Positions 48,890 to 56,896 of a stretch of 64,000 nucleotides of DNA are shown one piece after another. Numbering within the stretch: position 1 is the stretch's first letter; every line of letters begins with the position of its first letter. The notes below the pieces were generated by a model. It was not told where the DNA came from and searched no databases. It was given only the letters and a program-made list of their open reading frames with translations. Source of the DNA: Pseudomonadota bacterium (GTDB lineage: Bacteria; Pseudomonadota; Alphaproteobacteria; Sphingomonadales; Sphingomonadaceae); the NCBI GenBank assembly GCA_023418595.1, contig JAEZZI010000003.1, positions 62,001 to 126,000 of the forward strand, written 5' to 3'. A program made the position numbers and the translations under genes.

Positions 48890-49501
48890 TCAGGCGACCT
48901 TGAACCCTTCGCGGTTCATGGCTGCGCGCAGCTTCTTGTTGTCCTCGTCCGACAGTCGCGCCTTGAGGGCGGGAAACAGATGCTGTTCCTCCTCCTTCAT
49001 ATGCTTTTCGATGTCGGCGCGGAATCGACGAACGGTGGCGATCCACTGGCCCGATTCGCGCGGCGTGTTCTCAAGCTGGAACAGATAGCGCTTCACATCG
49101 CCATGTTCCTCGTTCAGCCGATGCGCCGCCGCTTCGTCACTGTCGGCGAGCTTGGCGTAGATGACGTTTTCCTCTTCGACCGCGTGCTTCATCAGCGCAT
49201 GTTTGAGCTGGGTCAGCAGCACCGTCCGCTTGGTCTTGTCGCGCTCATCGGTCGCCTCCAGCGCGTCGAAGATCCTGAGGACCGCGCTGTGTTCAGCGGC
49301 CAGCGCCTCGTCCCAGTCGCCCGCGAGCAAGGTCGGCGCCTGCACGGCTGCCTTGCGCCCCAGCATCGCCATGATTCCCAGCGCCGCGCCGCCCGCGACG
49401 GCACCGGCCAGCACCTTGAAATTGGGAAGGCCTCGGTGGTCGTCGGCGACGAACTTGCCGTCGTCGTCGCGCTCGGGAAGTCGTTGCCTGGTGGTCGCCA
49501 T
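48890..49501 (-). CDS. hemerythrin-domain protein
   Basis: A 203-residue four-helix bundle protein with a di-iron hemerythrin-like centre. Candidate iron ligands are His in LAAEHSAVLR, HALMKHAVEEENV, NEEHGDVKR and HMKEEEQHLFP. A short hydrophobic segment near residues 30-48 (VLAGAVAGGAALGIMAML) could anchor it to the membrane. Such proteins can bind oxygen, sense redox state or store iron. No partner gene is adjacent. Start at ATG 49501. Confidence 0.88.
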   Translation of the reverse strand: MATTRQRLPERDDDGKFVADDHRGLPNFKVLAGAVAGGAALGIMAMLGRKAAVQAPTLLAGDWDEALAAEHSAVLRIFDALEATDERDKTKRTVLLTQLKHALMKHAVEEENVIYAKLADSDEAAAHRLNEEHGDVKRYLFQLENTPRESGQWIATVRRFRADIEKHMKEEEQHLFPALKARLSDEDNKKLRAAMNREGFKVA

Positions 49502-49611
49502 GATGTCCTCCTGTAATTCGCTCGTCGAATCAACGAGTGAGCCACCAAGGATGTTCCGGGATATCGCAGCCGGCTGTCGACACTTGCGGCGATGTGGCCG
49601 ACCCAGATCGG

Positions 49612-50409
49612 CTACCGGGCGGCTTCCGCCATTTCGACATTGCGACGGCGCGACGCCTCAAGCGTCGCTCGCATCAGCGATTTGAGGGCATCGTCCCTGT
49701 CGAGGACGTTCATCCCTTCCCGCGTCGAGCCGCCCGGACTGGCGACGCGGTCGGCCAGTTGCGCCGGGGTGGCGTCGTCATTGCCGGCAAGCATTGCCGC
49801 CCCCTCCACCGTCGCCCTCGCCAGCCGCAGCGCCTGATCCCGGGGCAGGCCGATCGCCACGCCTGCTTCCGCCATCGCATCGATGAAGCGATAGACGAAA
49901 CCGGGGCCGCAACCCGACAGCGCCGTCACCGCATCGAACAGATCCTCGCGGTCGATCCACTCGACCAGCCCCAACGGGGCCATCAGCGCGTTCGCATCCA
50001 CCCGCAAGCCCGCATTCGCGTCGCTGCTGAACATTGCAACCACACCCTTGCCGATACCGACGGGAAGGTTGGGCATGACCCGCACGACCGATTTCGCCCC
50101 GAAGCGCCGCGCAAGCGCAGCTTCATCTACGCCCGCAAGGATCGAGAACAGGATGGGCACCGACCGGAATCGGTCGCCGACATTGTCGGCCACGACATCC
50201 AGAAGCTGGGGCTTGACCCCCAGCAACACAGCCTGAGGAACATCGCCGTCGGGAAGCTCGGTTACATGCCTGACGCCGTCGGGAATCTTGGGCTGGCCCG
50301 GATCGATCACCGTCACCTCTGCAGGATCGATCGCCCCGCCTGCCACCCATTGACGCAGCATGGCACCCGCCATGTTGCCGCATCCGATCATCCACAACGA
50401 CTGTATAAT
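49612..50409 (-). CDS. proC: pyrroline-5-carboxylate reductase
   Basis: Last step of proline synthesis, NAD(P)H-dependent, about 265 residues. The Rossmann motif is WMIGCGNMAGAML, the LLGVKPQ stretch and MPNLPVGIG follow, and the C-terminal SGCGPGFVYRFIDAM and PGGSTREGMNVLD are hallmarks. The start is not clear: ATG 50391 would remove the first beta strand, TTG 50397 is marginal, and ATT 50409, which overlaps the ybjN stop as TGATT and has GGAG seven bases before it, fits best. I therefore draw it to 50409 with low confidence in the start only. Confidence 0.93.
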   Translation of the reverse strand: MIQSLWMIGCGNMAGAMLRQWVAGGAIDPAEVTVIDPGQPKIPDGVRHVTELPDGDVPQAVLLGVKPQLLDVVADNVGDRFRSVPILFSILAGVDEAALARRFGAKSVVRVMPNLPVGIGKGVVAMFSSDANAGLRVDANALMAPLGLVEWIDREDLFDAVTALSGCGPGFVYRFIDAMAEAGVAIGLPRDQALRLARATVEGAAMLAGNDDATPAQLADRVASPGGSTREGMNVLDRDDALKSLMRATLEASRRRNVEMAEAAR

Positions 50410-50912
50410 CAGGCTTCTCCTCTGGTTTCGACCATCGAGGCGGCAATCGCCTCCCTGGGGCTCTTCCCGCCCCACAGCACGAACTGGAACACGGGGTAGA
50501 AACGCTCGCATTCGTCGATCGCGCTTTCGACCAGCATTTCGGCCTGGGCCAGCGTCAGCGTCGCCTCCGCCTCGCCGTCGATCATCGCGGCGTGGCGGAA
50601 CAACAGGATGCCGCTGGCCGACCACAGCTCGAAATGGCCGATCCACAATTGCTCGTTGACCAGGCTCAACGTCTCGTAGAGCTGCCCGGGCCGGTCCTCG
50701 GGCACGCGTATGTCGGGGAACGCCAGGAATTGCAGCACGCCGTCTGCCTCGCGCCAGATCGCGCGCAGCTCATATTCGCTCCAGCTGCCCTTGTATTTGG
50801 CGACGACTTCATCCTCGTCGCGTTGATAGGTCCAGCCATGCGCCGAAAAATAGCTTTCGAGCATGTCGATCGGGGCATCGCCGTCACGCTCCAGCTCGGT
50901 TTCGTCGAGCAT
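50409..50912 (-). CDS. YbjN-domain protein
   Basis: A 167-residue protein of the YbjN family (sensory-transduction regulator-like, type III secretion chaperone-like fold). Features are LESYFSAHGWTYQRDEDEV, a middle beta sheet (LQFLAFPDI), and the C-terminal helices LVESAIDECERFYPVFQFVLWGG. It is acidic and soluble. Its stop overlaps the start region of proC, so the pair is probably translated together, a gene order seen also in related bacteria. Function unknown. Confidence 0.85.
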   Translation of the reverse strand: MLDETELERDGDAPIDMLESYFSAHGWTYQRDEDEVVAKYKGSWSEYELRAIWREADGVLQFLAFPDIRVPEDRPGQLYETLSLVNEQLWIGHFELWSASGILLFRHAAMIDGEAEATLTLAQAEMLVESAIDECERFYPVFQFVLWGGKSPREAIAASMVETRGEA

Positions 50913-51023
50913 CAGCGGGCCTGTCTCACGTCAATCATTGCGCGCATCCATGCCAAAACCGGCTCCCCGGAACAAGCCGGCGGACCTGCGGGTGCGGATT
51001 TTGCTGTGGAAAAGCGCGGGGAT

Positions 51024-51329
51024 TCAGGCCTCGCCGACCGGCTTGGCGCGCGGTTTCCTGGGCGCGGGCGCGGCGGTGGTCGCGCCGCCCAGCTTCGCTT
51101 CAAGCGCCTCGATTCGCGCCTTTAGCGCGTCATTCTCGTCGCGGGCGGCGGCAGCCATTGCCTTCACCGCCTCGAATTCGTCGCGCGAGACGAAATCCAT
51201 GCCGCCGATCCATTCGCGCGCCCGCTCGCGCGCGCTCTGTTCGCCCTCGCGCGCCATCCCCGCGACGGTCCCGGCGGCGCCGTTCACGAACTTCACGAAA
51301 TCGTCGAAAATGCGGTTCTGGCTTTGCAT
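51024..51329 (-). CDS. ubiK: UbiK-like accessory factor
   Basis: A 101-residue protein matching the YqiC/UbiK (BMFP) family, which helps ubiquinone synthesis under aerobic conditions. Pattern: NRIFDDFVKFVNGAAGTVAGM near the start, then VSRDEFEAVKAMAAAARDEN and a coiled-coil segment (ALKARIEALEAKLG). The Pro/Lys-rich tail is variable. Start at ATG 51329 with AGGAG six bases upstream. It sits 14 bases after the tspO-like gene on the same strand. Confidence 0.85.
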   Translation of the reverse strand: MQSQNRIFDDFVKFVNGAAGTVAGMAREGEQSARERAREWIGGMDFVSRDEFEAVKAMAAAARDENDALKARIEALEAKLGGATTAAPAPRKPRAKPVGEA

Positions 51330-51343
51330 GTCGTGCTCCTGAT

Positions 51344-51895
51344 TCAGAGCTGTATCTGGGTGGCGGCCGCGGGCCGCGCAAGTCCCTCGGCATCCGGGTT
51401 CAGCTGGCCGATGCCCCAGGTCAGGCACCCGGCATAGCTGATCCACACCATATAGGGGACCATCAGCCACGCCGCGGGCTTGCGGATGCGCGCGAACAGG
51501 ATGGTGATCGCGATCGACAGGATCAGCATCGCGACGATGATCCACAGGGCCAGCTGAATCCTGCCCGCGCCGAAGAATACCGGCGTCCAGGCGAGGTTGA
51601 GCACCAGCTGGACCATGAACAAGGTTATCGCCAGCGACCGCCGCGACCCGCGCGCGTTGAGGATCAGCGCCAGTGCGAGGCCAAGCATGATGTAGAGGCT
51701 GGTCCAAACCACCGGAAACACCCAGCCTGGCGGGGTGCCGGCCGGCTTTGCGAGCGCGGCATACCAGGGATTGGCATCGCCGCTCGGCACCAGCTGGCCC
51801 GAAGTGAAGCCGAGCAGCAGCACGAACGGCACGGTGACGATGGCCCAGCGAAGGAACGACCAGCGAAGCTGGCTGTGCGATGCGATCTCACCCAA
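51344..51895 (-). CDS. tspO: TspO/MBR family membrane protein
   Basis: A 183-residue protein with five membrane helices. Typical features are WYAALAKPAGTPPGWVFPVVWTSLYIMLG and the WTPVFFGAGR stretch in helix 3, which carry the conserved Trp and Pro residues. In Rhodobacter TspO, a tryptophan-rich sensory protein, affects photosynthetic gene expression and binds porphyrins. The start at ATG 51895 is natural. It precedes ubiK in the same direction and lies downstream of the RND efflux operon. Confidence 0.93.
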   Translation of the reverse strand: MGEIASHSQLRWSFLRWAIVTVPFVLLLGFTSGQLVPSGDANPWYAALAKPAGTPPGWVFPVVWTSLYIMLGLALALILNARGSRRSLAITLFMVQLVLNLAWTPVFFGAGRIQLALWIIVAMLILSIAITILFARIRKPAAWLMVPYMVWISYAGCLTWGIGQLNPDAEGLARPAAATQIQL

Positions 51896-51909
51896 TGTGG
51901 CAATTCCCC

Positions 51910-54900
51910 TTATTCGGCGGGCTGCAACTGCCCCGGCGTTTCCCGTCCGCGTTGTTCTTCCAGCTCGCGCGTCACCGCAAGCGGAGAGCCCGTATATTTC
52001 GCCAGCCGCGAATAGAGAAGCGGGATCAGGAACAGGGTGATGAACGTCGCCAGCGAGACGCCGAAGATGATGACCACGCCGATCGACGAGCGCGACGCGC
52101 TACCCGCGCCCGACGCCGCGACCAGCGGCATCGCGCCCGCAACAGTAGCGATCGATGTCATCAGGATCGCACGAAGGCGGCGGGCGGATGCCTCACGGAT
52201 CGCGTCGACGATCTCCTTGCCCTCGTCGCGCAACTGGTTGGCGAATTCCACGATCAGGATGCCGTTCTTGGCCGCCAGCCCCACCAGCATCACGATGCCG
52301 ATCTGGGAATAGAGGTTGAGCGACTTGCCGAACAGCCACAACCCGATCATCCCGCCCGCCACCGCCAGCGGTACGGTGGCGATGATGACAACGGGATGGA
52401 CGAAACTTTCGAACTGCGCGGCGAGCACCAGATAGACGATCGCAATGGTCAGCAGGAAGATAAGGACGATCGACCCGCCGGTTTCCTTGAACGACTGGCT
52501 CTCGCCGCGATAGCCGACCGCAATCACCTCGGGCGAGGCGGCGGCCTGTTCCTCGAGGAAGGTCAGCGCTTCACCCAGCGAATAGCCGGGGGCGAGTCCC
52601 GCCTGAAGCGTGATCGCGCGCAGCTTGTTGAACCGCCCGAGCTGGCGGGGGCCAGCATTCTCGCTTGTGGTGACCAGATTGGACAGCGGGACCAACTCGC
52701 CGCCTTCCGACCGGACATAGACCGACGCCAGATCGGCTTCGGTCGAGCGATTGCTCTCCTCGGCCTGCAGCACCACATAATATTCCTCGCCGCGATCAAC
52801 ATAGGTGGTGACCCGGCGCGACCCGAGCAGGGTCTGGAGCGCCGCCGATACGTCCTGCACCGACACACCCAGATCGCCCGCGCGCGTGGTGTCGACCTGA
52901 ATCGACAATTGCGGCTTGGTTTCCTTGAAATCGGAATCGAGATTGACGAGGCCCGGATTGTTCGCCGCCGCCGCGATGATCCGGTCCCGCGCGGCCGTCA
53001 GCCCTTCATAGGTGGCGCCTGCCAGCACGAAATTGACCGGCTGTCCGCGCCCGCGACCCAAGGCTGATCGAACCTGGGCATTGCCCCGCACCGCAGGCTG
53101 CTGCGACAGGATGCGGTTCAATTCTGCCGCGACGTCAGCGGTCGACTGGTCGCGCTCACTCCATTCCTTCAGGAAAACGATAAAGCTGGCGCTGTTGAAA
53201 TCGTCGCTCGCGCCGAACCCGCCGGGCGTGCGGGTAATGATCGAGCGGACCGCCGCGTCTTCGCCCTCAAGCAACGGTAGCAACTGCGCCTGAGCGTCGA
53301 GGGCATATTGATCCATCTGGGCAAAGCCGGTGCCCTCCGGTGCGCTGATCTGCGCCTGGGCCACGCCCTGATCTTCGGCCGGGGCGAGTTCGGAGGGAAG
53401 CTGGGTGAAGGCCAGCGCGGCGACCCCCAGGAACAGCAGCGTTGCAACCCCGGCGATCATCGGCTTGGCGATGACGCGATCGAGCCGACGCCCGTAAATC
53501 CCCTCGAGCCGCTGGAACTTGTCGTCGACCCAGCCGGTGAACCGTCCCCGCTGCTGCTGCTTCAGCATCTTCGAACACAGCATCGGCGTCAGGCTGAGCG
53601 CGAGAAAGCCGGAAAAGGCGACCGCGCCGATCATCGCCACCGCCAACTCGCGGAACAACAGCCCCGTCTGACCGGCCAGGAACATGATCGGCACGAACAC
53701 CGCGCACACGACCAGCGTCGTGGAGACGACGGCGAACGCCACCTGCCGGGTGCCTTCGAAGGCGGCGACAAGCGGCGGTTCACCCTGTTCGATGCGGTGA
53801 TAGACGTTCTCGAGCACGACGATCGCATCGTCCACGACAAGCCCGATCGCCAGCACCAGCGCGAGCAAGGTGAGCAGGTTGATCGAAAACCCGAACAGCC
53901 ACAGCACCGCAAATGCGCCGAGCAGACAGATCGGCACTGTAATCGCCGGAATCACCGTCGCGCGCCAGCTTCCAAGGAACAGGAAGATGACGATGACCAC
54001 CAGCACGGCGGCTTCGGCCAGCGTCTGATACACTTTCTTGATCGCTTCGGAGATGAACAGCGCGTCGTCCGATCCGACGGTGATCGTCATCCCTTCGGGC
54101 AGTTCTGGCTGGATATCGATCGCGAGCTGTTTGGCGGCGTCGGCGACCGCCAGCGTGTTCGCGCCTGACTGGCGCACGATGCCCAGCCCGGCTGCCTGCT
54201 CGCCGTTCAACCGAAAGCGCGAATAGGGATTTTCCGGCGCGACCTCGACCCGCGCGACGTCGCCCAGCCGCACCAGATAGCCGTCCGCGCCGCGTCCGAC
54301 GATCAGTTGCTGGAAGCTCTCGGGCGTCGAAAACTGGCGCTCCACCCGCAGCGTGGTGTTGAGCTGTTGCGATTCCAGACGCCCGGCAGGCAGTTCGACA
54401 TTCTGGGTGCGGAGCGCGCCTTCGACATCGGCGGGCGTCAACTGAAAAGCGGCCAGCCGCTGCGGCTGGAGCCAGACGCGCATCGACGGGCGCGCATCGC
54501 CGCCGACGAACACCCGCGCCACGCCATCGATCGACGAAAAGCGATCGGCGATGTTGCGATCGATATAATCGGACAGCTCCAGCGGGGTCCAGCCGGGGCG
54601 GGAAATGACCAGGAAAAGGATTGGCGACGCGTCGGCATCGACCTTTCGCACCTGGGGAGCGAGCGCTTCTTCGGGCAAATTCTGGACGACGCTTCCGATC
54701 CGGTCGCGCACGTCGTTCGCCGCGACGTCGACATCGCGGCCCGGTGCGAACTCGATCGAAATGTTCGATTCGCCATCGCGCGAGGTCGAGGTGATCGTCT
54801 GAATCCCCTCGATCCCGGCAAGCGTATCCTCGATCGGCTGGGTGATGCGCGATTCGATGACGCTGGCGGCGGCACCGGTATAGGCGGTGGAGACCGACAC

Positions 54901-55032
54901 GATCGGCGGGTCGGTATCGGGATATTCGCGGACCGACAGGCTCAGAAAACCGACGATCCCGATCAGCGTCAGCAGGATCGCGAGAACGGCGGCGAAGACC
55001 GGCCGTTTGACCGAGGTGTCGGATAGGATCAT
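51910..55032 (-). CDS. RND-family efflux permease
   Basis: A 1040-residue inner-membrane pump subunit of the AcrB/MdtB hydrophobe/amphiphile efflux group. Helix 1 begins KRPVFAAVLAILLTLIGIVGF, the PDTDPPIVSVSTAYTGA segment follows, and the proton-relay aspartates are in LAIGLVVDDAIVVLENVYHR, near residue 400. Twelve helices and two large periplasmic loops are expected. Its start overlaps the stop of the adaptor gene (TGATG). No outer-membrane channel gene is in the window, so it likely uses a shared TolC-like protein. Substrates unknown. Confidence 0.95.
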   Translation of the reverse strand: MILSDTSVKRPVFAAVLAILLTLIGIVGFLSLSVREYPDTDPPIVSVSTAYTGAAASVIESRITQPIEDTLAGIEGIQTITSTSRDGESNISIEFAPGRDVDVAANDVRDRIGSVVQNLPEEALAPQVRKVDADASPILFLVISRPGWTPLELSDYIDRNIADRFSSIDGVARVFVGGDARPSMRVWLQPQRLAAFQLTPADVEGALRTQNVELPAGRLESQQLNTTLRVERQFSTPESFQQLIVGRGADGYLVRLGDVARVEVAPENPYSRFRLNGEQAAGLGIVRQSGANTLAVADAAKQLAIDIQPELPEGMTITVGSDDALFISEAIKKVYQTLAEAAVLVVIVIFLFLGSWRATVIPAITVPICLLGAFAVLWLFGFSINLLTLLALVLAIGLVVDDAIVVLENVYHRIEQGEPPLVAAFEGTRQVAFAVVSTTLVVCAVFVPIMFLAGQTGLLFRELAVAMIGAVAFSGFLALSLTPMLCSKMLKQQQRGRFTGWVDDKFQRLEGIYGRRLDRVIAKPMIAGVATLLFLGVAALAFTQLPSELAPAEDQGVAQAQISAPEGTGFAQMDQYALDAQAQLLPLLEGEDAAVRSIITRTPGGFGASDDFNSASFIVFLKEWSERDQSTADVAAELNRILSQQPAVRGNAQVRSALGRGRGQPVNFVLAGATYEGLTAARDRIIAAAANNPGLVNLDSDFKETKPQLSIQVDTTRAGDLGVSVQDVSAALQTLLGSRRVTTYVDRGEEYYVVLQAEESNRSTEADLASVYVRSEGGELVPLSNLVTTSENAGPRQLGRFNKLRAITLQAGLAPGYSLGEALTFLEEQAAASPEVIAVGYRGESQSFKETGGSIVLIFLLTIAIVYLVLAAQFESFVHPVVIIATVPLAVAGGMIGLWLFGKSLNLYSQIGIVMLVGLAAKNGILIVEFANQLRDEGKEIVDAIREASARRLRAILMTSIATVAGAMPLVAASGAGSASRSSIGVVIIFGVSLATFITLFLIPLLYSRLAKYTGSPLAVTRELEEQRGRETPGQLQPAE

Positions 55033-56105
55033 CAGCCGCCGCCCTTGGCCGCCGCGTCCGGCCCGGCCTTACCGCGCGGCTCGGCATTTTGCGTGCCGGC
55101 GATCCTGATCGCCTGACCATCCGTCAGCTTGACCACGCCTTCGGTGACGATGCGCGCGCCGGGACGCAACCCTTCGACCACCTCGACCATGCCGTTCTGG
55201 CGCAGGCCGGTGCGGATCGGCACGCGGCGGGCATTCTCGCCATCGACCACGAAGACGAAGCTCTGATTGCCCTCTCCCACGATCGCCAGTTCGGGAACGG
55301 CGGGGACGCTGCGCGACGCCGATTCGATGCCGACCGTCAACAGCATGCCGGGCCGCAGCCGCCCGTCACGATTGGGAAGCACCGCGCGAACCGTCACCGC
55401 GCGCGTCTGGGGATTGATGACCGGGTCGATCACCGAAATCGTGCCGCGAAACGGGGTGTCGGGAAACGCCGCCGCGCGCGCTTCGATCGCCTGGCCGACG
55501 GCCAGTTGCGACAGCATGGTTTCGGGCACCGCAAAGTCCAGCTTGATCTGCGAAATATCGCTGATCGTCACGATTTCCGTCCCCGCCGTAATCACCGCCC
55601 CGGCCGAGATGTTGCGAAGCGACACGTAACCGGCGAACGGCGCCGTCACGATCCGGTCGCTGATCGCCGCGCGCGCCTGCTCTGCCTGCGCCGATGCCTG
55701 GTTGGCCAGTGCGGTCTGGCTGTCGAGTGCGCTGCGCGTGGCGAAGCCACGTTCGCGCAGTGCGCCGATCCGCTCCAATTGCTGTTGCGCCTCGCGCTGA
55801 CGTGCGCTCGCCTCTGCAAGCTGCGCCGTTTCCTGGCCGCGACGCAGCGTCGCGATCGTCTGACCGCGACGAACATAATCGCCATCATCGAACGCCAGTC
55901 GCTCGATCCGTTCGGTGACGGGCGCGGTCAGCGTCACCTGTTCGTTGGCGCGCGCCGTCCCGACCGCCTCGATCCGATCGACGAAGCGCACGGTTTCGAC
56001 AGCACCTGCGGAAACGAGCGGAGCATTGGGGCCGCGCTTGCCGTCGCTTGCATCCCCGCTGCAACCCGCGAGGAGCGCGGCAATCGCCAATATCGTGATA
56101 CGCAT
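55032..56105 (-). CDS. RND efflux periplasmic adaptor (HlyD/MFP family)
   Basis: A 357-residue lipoprotein (LLAGC near residue 13) that bridges the RND pump and an outer-membrane channel. Lipoyl half-motifs are at GRGQTIATLRRG-like YVRRGQTIATLRRG and at VTAPFAGYVSLRNISAGAVITAG, with a short coiled-coil hairpin between (AEASARQREAQQQL and LANQASAQAEQARAA). The beta-barrel domain and the membrane-proximal domain (ARRVPIRTGLRQNG) follow. Start at ATG 56105 after AAGGA. It is first in the two-gene operon. Confidence 0.95.
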   Translation of the reverse strand: MRITILAIAALLAGCSGDASDGKRGPNAPLVSAGAVETVRFVDRIEAVGTARANEQVTLTAPVTERIERLAFDDGDYVRRGQTIATLRRGQETAQLAEASARQREAQQQLERIGALRERGFATRSALDSQTALANQASAQAEQARAAISDRIVTAPFAGYVSLRNISAGAVITAGTEIVTISDISQIKLDFAVPETMLSQLAVGQAIEARAAAFPDTPFRGTISVIDPVINPQTRAVTVRAVLPNRDGRLRPGMLLTVGIESASRSVPAVPELAIVGEGNQSFVFVVDGENARRVPIRTGLRQNGMVEVVEGLRPGARIVTEGVVKLTDGQAIRIAGTQNAEPRGKAGPDAAAKGGG

Positions 56106-56134
56106 GATTGTCCTTGGGCTATGCGGACGTAGCG

Positions 56135-56887
56135 TCAAACGCAAGTCGGGTGACGATGTTTCATCGCCGAAATCAGAAACTCTACATTTCCCTCAGGACC
56201 AGTGATCGGGCTGGCCACGACACCCTCGACAGTCCAGCCGGACGCTTCGAGCCAGCGTGTAACGTCGTTTGTGACCCGGACATGAACGGACGCGTCGCGC
56301 ACCACCCCGCCTTTCCCGACTTCGTCACGCCCCGCCTCGAACTGCGGCTTGATGAGCGCGACCAGCCGACCGCCGTCGCGAACGAAGCGGAGCGGCACGT
56401 CGAGCACCTTGGCCAGCGCGATGAAGCTGGCGTCACAGACCACCATGTCGATTGGCTCGGGAATATGCGCGGGCGTCAGGATGCGCGCGCTGGTCTGTTC
56501 GTGGACGATGACGCGCTCGTCCTGGCGCAGCTTCCACGCCAGCTGGTTGGTGCCGCTGTCGACCGCATAGACCCGCGCCGCGCCGTTCGTCAGCAGAACG
56601 TCGGTAAAGCCGCCCGTCGATGATCCCACATCGATCGCGACGGCACCGGTCACGTCGACCCGGAAATGATCGAGCGCATGCGCCAGTTTGATCCCGCCGC
56701 GCGACACCCAGGGATGGTCGCGCCCACGCACGTCGAATTGCGTGTCCTCGGCAACCTGCTGACCGGGTTTTTCCACCTTGCGATCGCCGATGAACACCAG
56801 CCCCGCCATGACCAGCGCCTGTGCCCGCGTCCGCGATTCGGCGAGGCCGGCATCGACAAGCAACTGGTCGGCGCGAACCTTGGGCAT
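56135..56887 (-). CDS. tlyA: TlyA-family rRNA 2'-O-methyltransferase
   Basis: A 250-residue enzyme with an N-terminal S4 RNA-binding domain (MPKVRADQLLVDAGLAESR and AQALVMAGLVFIGDR) and an RrmJ/FtsJ methyltransferase domain (AIDVGSSTGGFTDVLL, AVDSGTNQ, VCDASFIAL, LIKPQFEAG). The K-D-K-E catalytic set appears complete. TlyA methylates 16S and 23S rRNA in mycobacteria and may do so here. It starts nine bases after the dxs stop, so the two are likely one transcript, an order common in proteobacteria. Confidence 0.94.
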   Translation of the reverse strand: MPKVRADQLLVDAGLAESRTRAQALVMAGLVFIGDRKVEKPGQQVAEDTQFDVRGRDHPWVSRGGIKLAHALDHFRVDVTGAVAIDVGSSTGGFTDVLLTNGAARVYAVDSGTNQLAWKLRQDERVIVHEQTSARILTPAHIPEPIDMVVCDASFIALAKVLDVPLRFVRDGGRLVALIKPQFEAGRDEVGKGGVVRDASVHVRVTNDVTRWLEASGWTVEGVVASPITGPEGNVEFLISAMKHRHPTCV

Positions 56888-56896
56888 GGATCGGGT

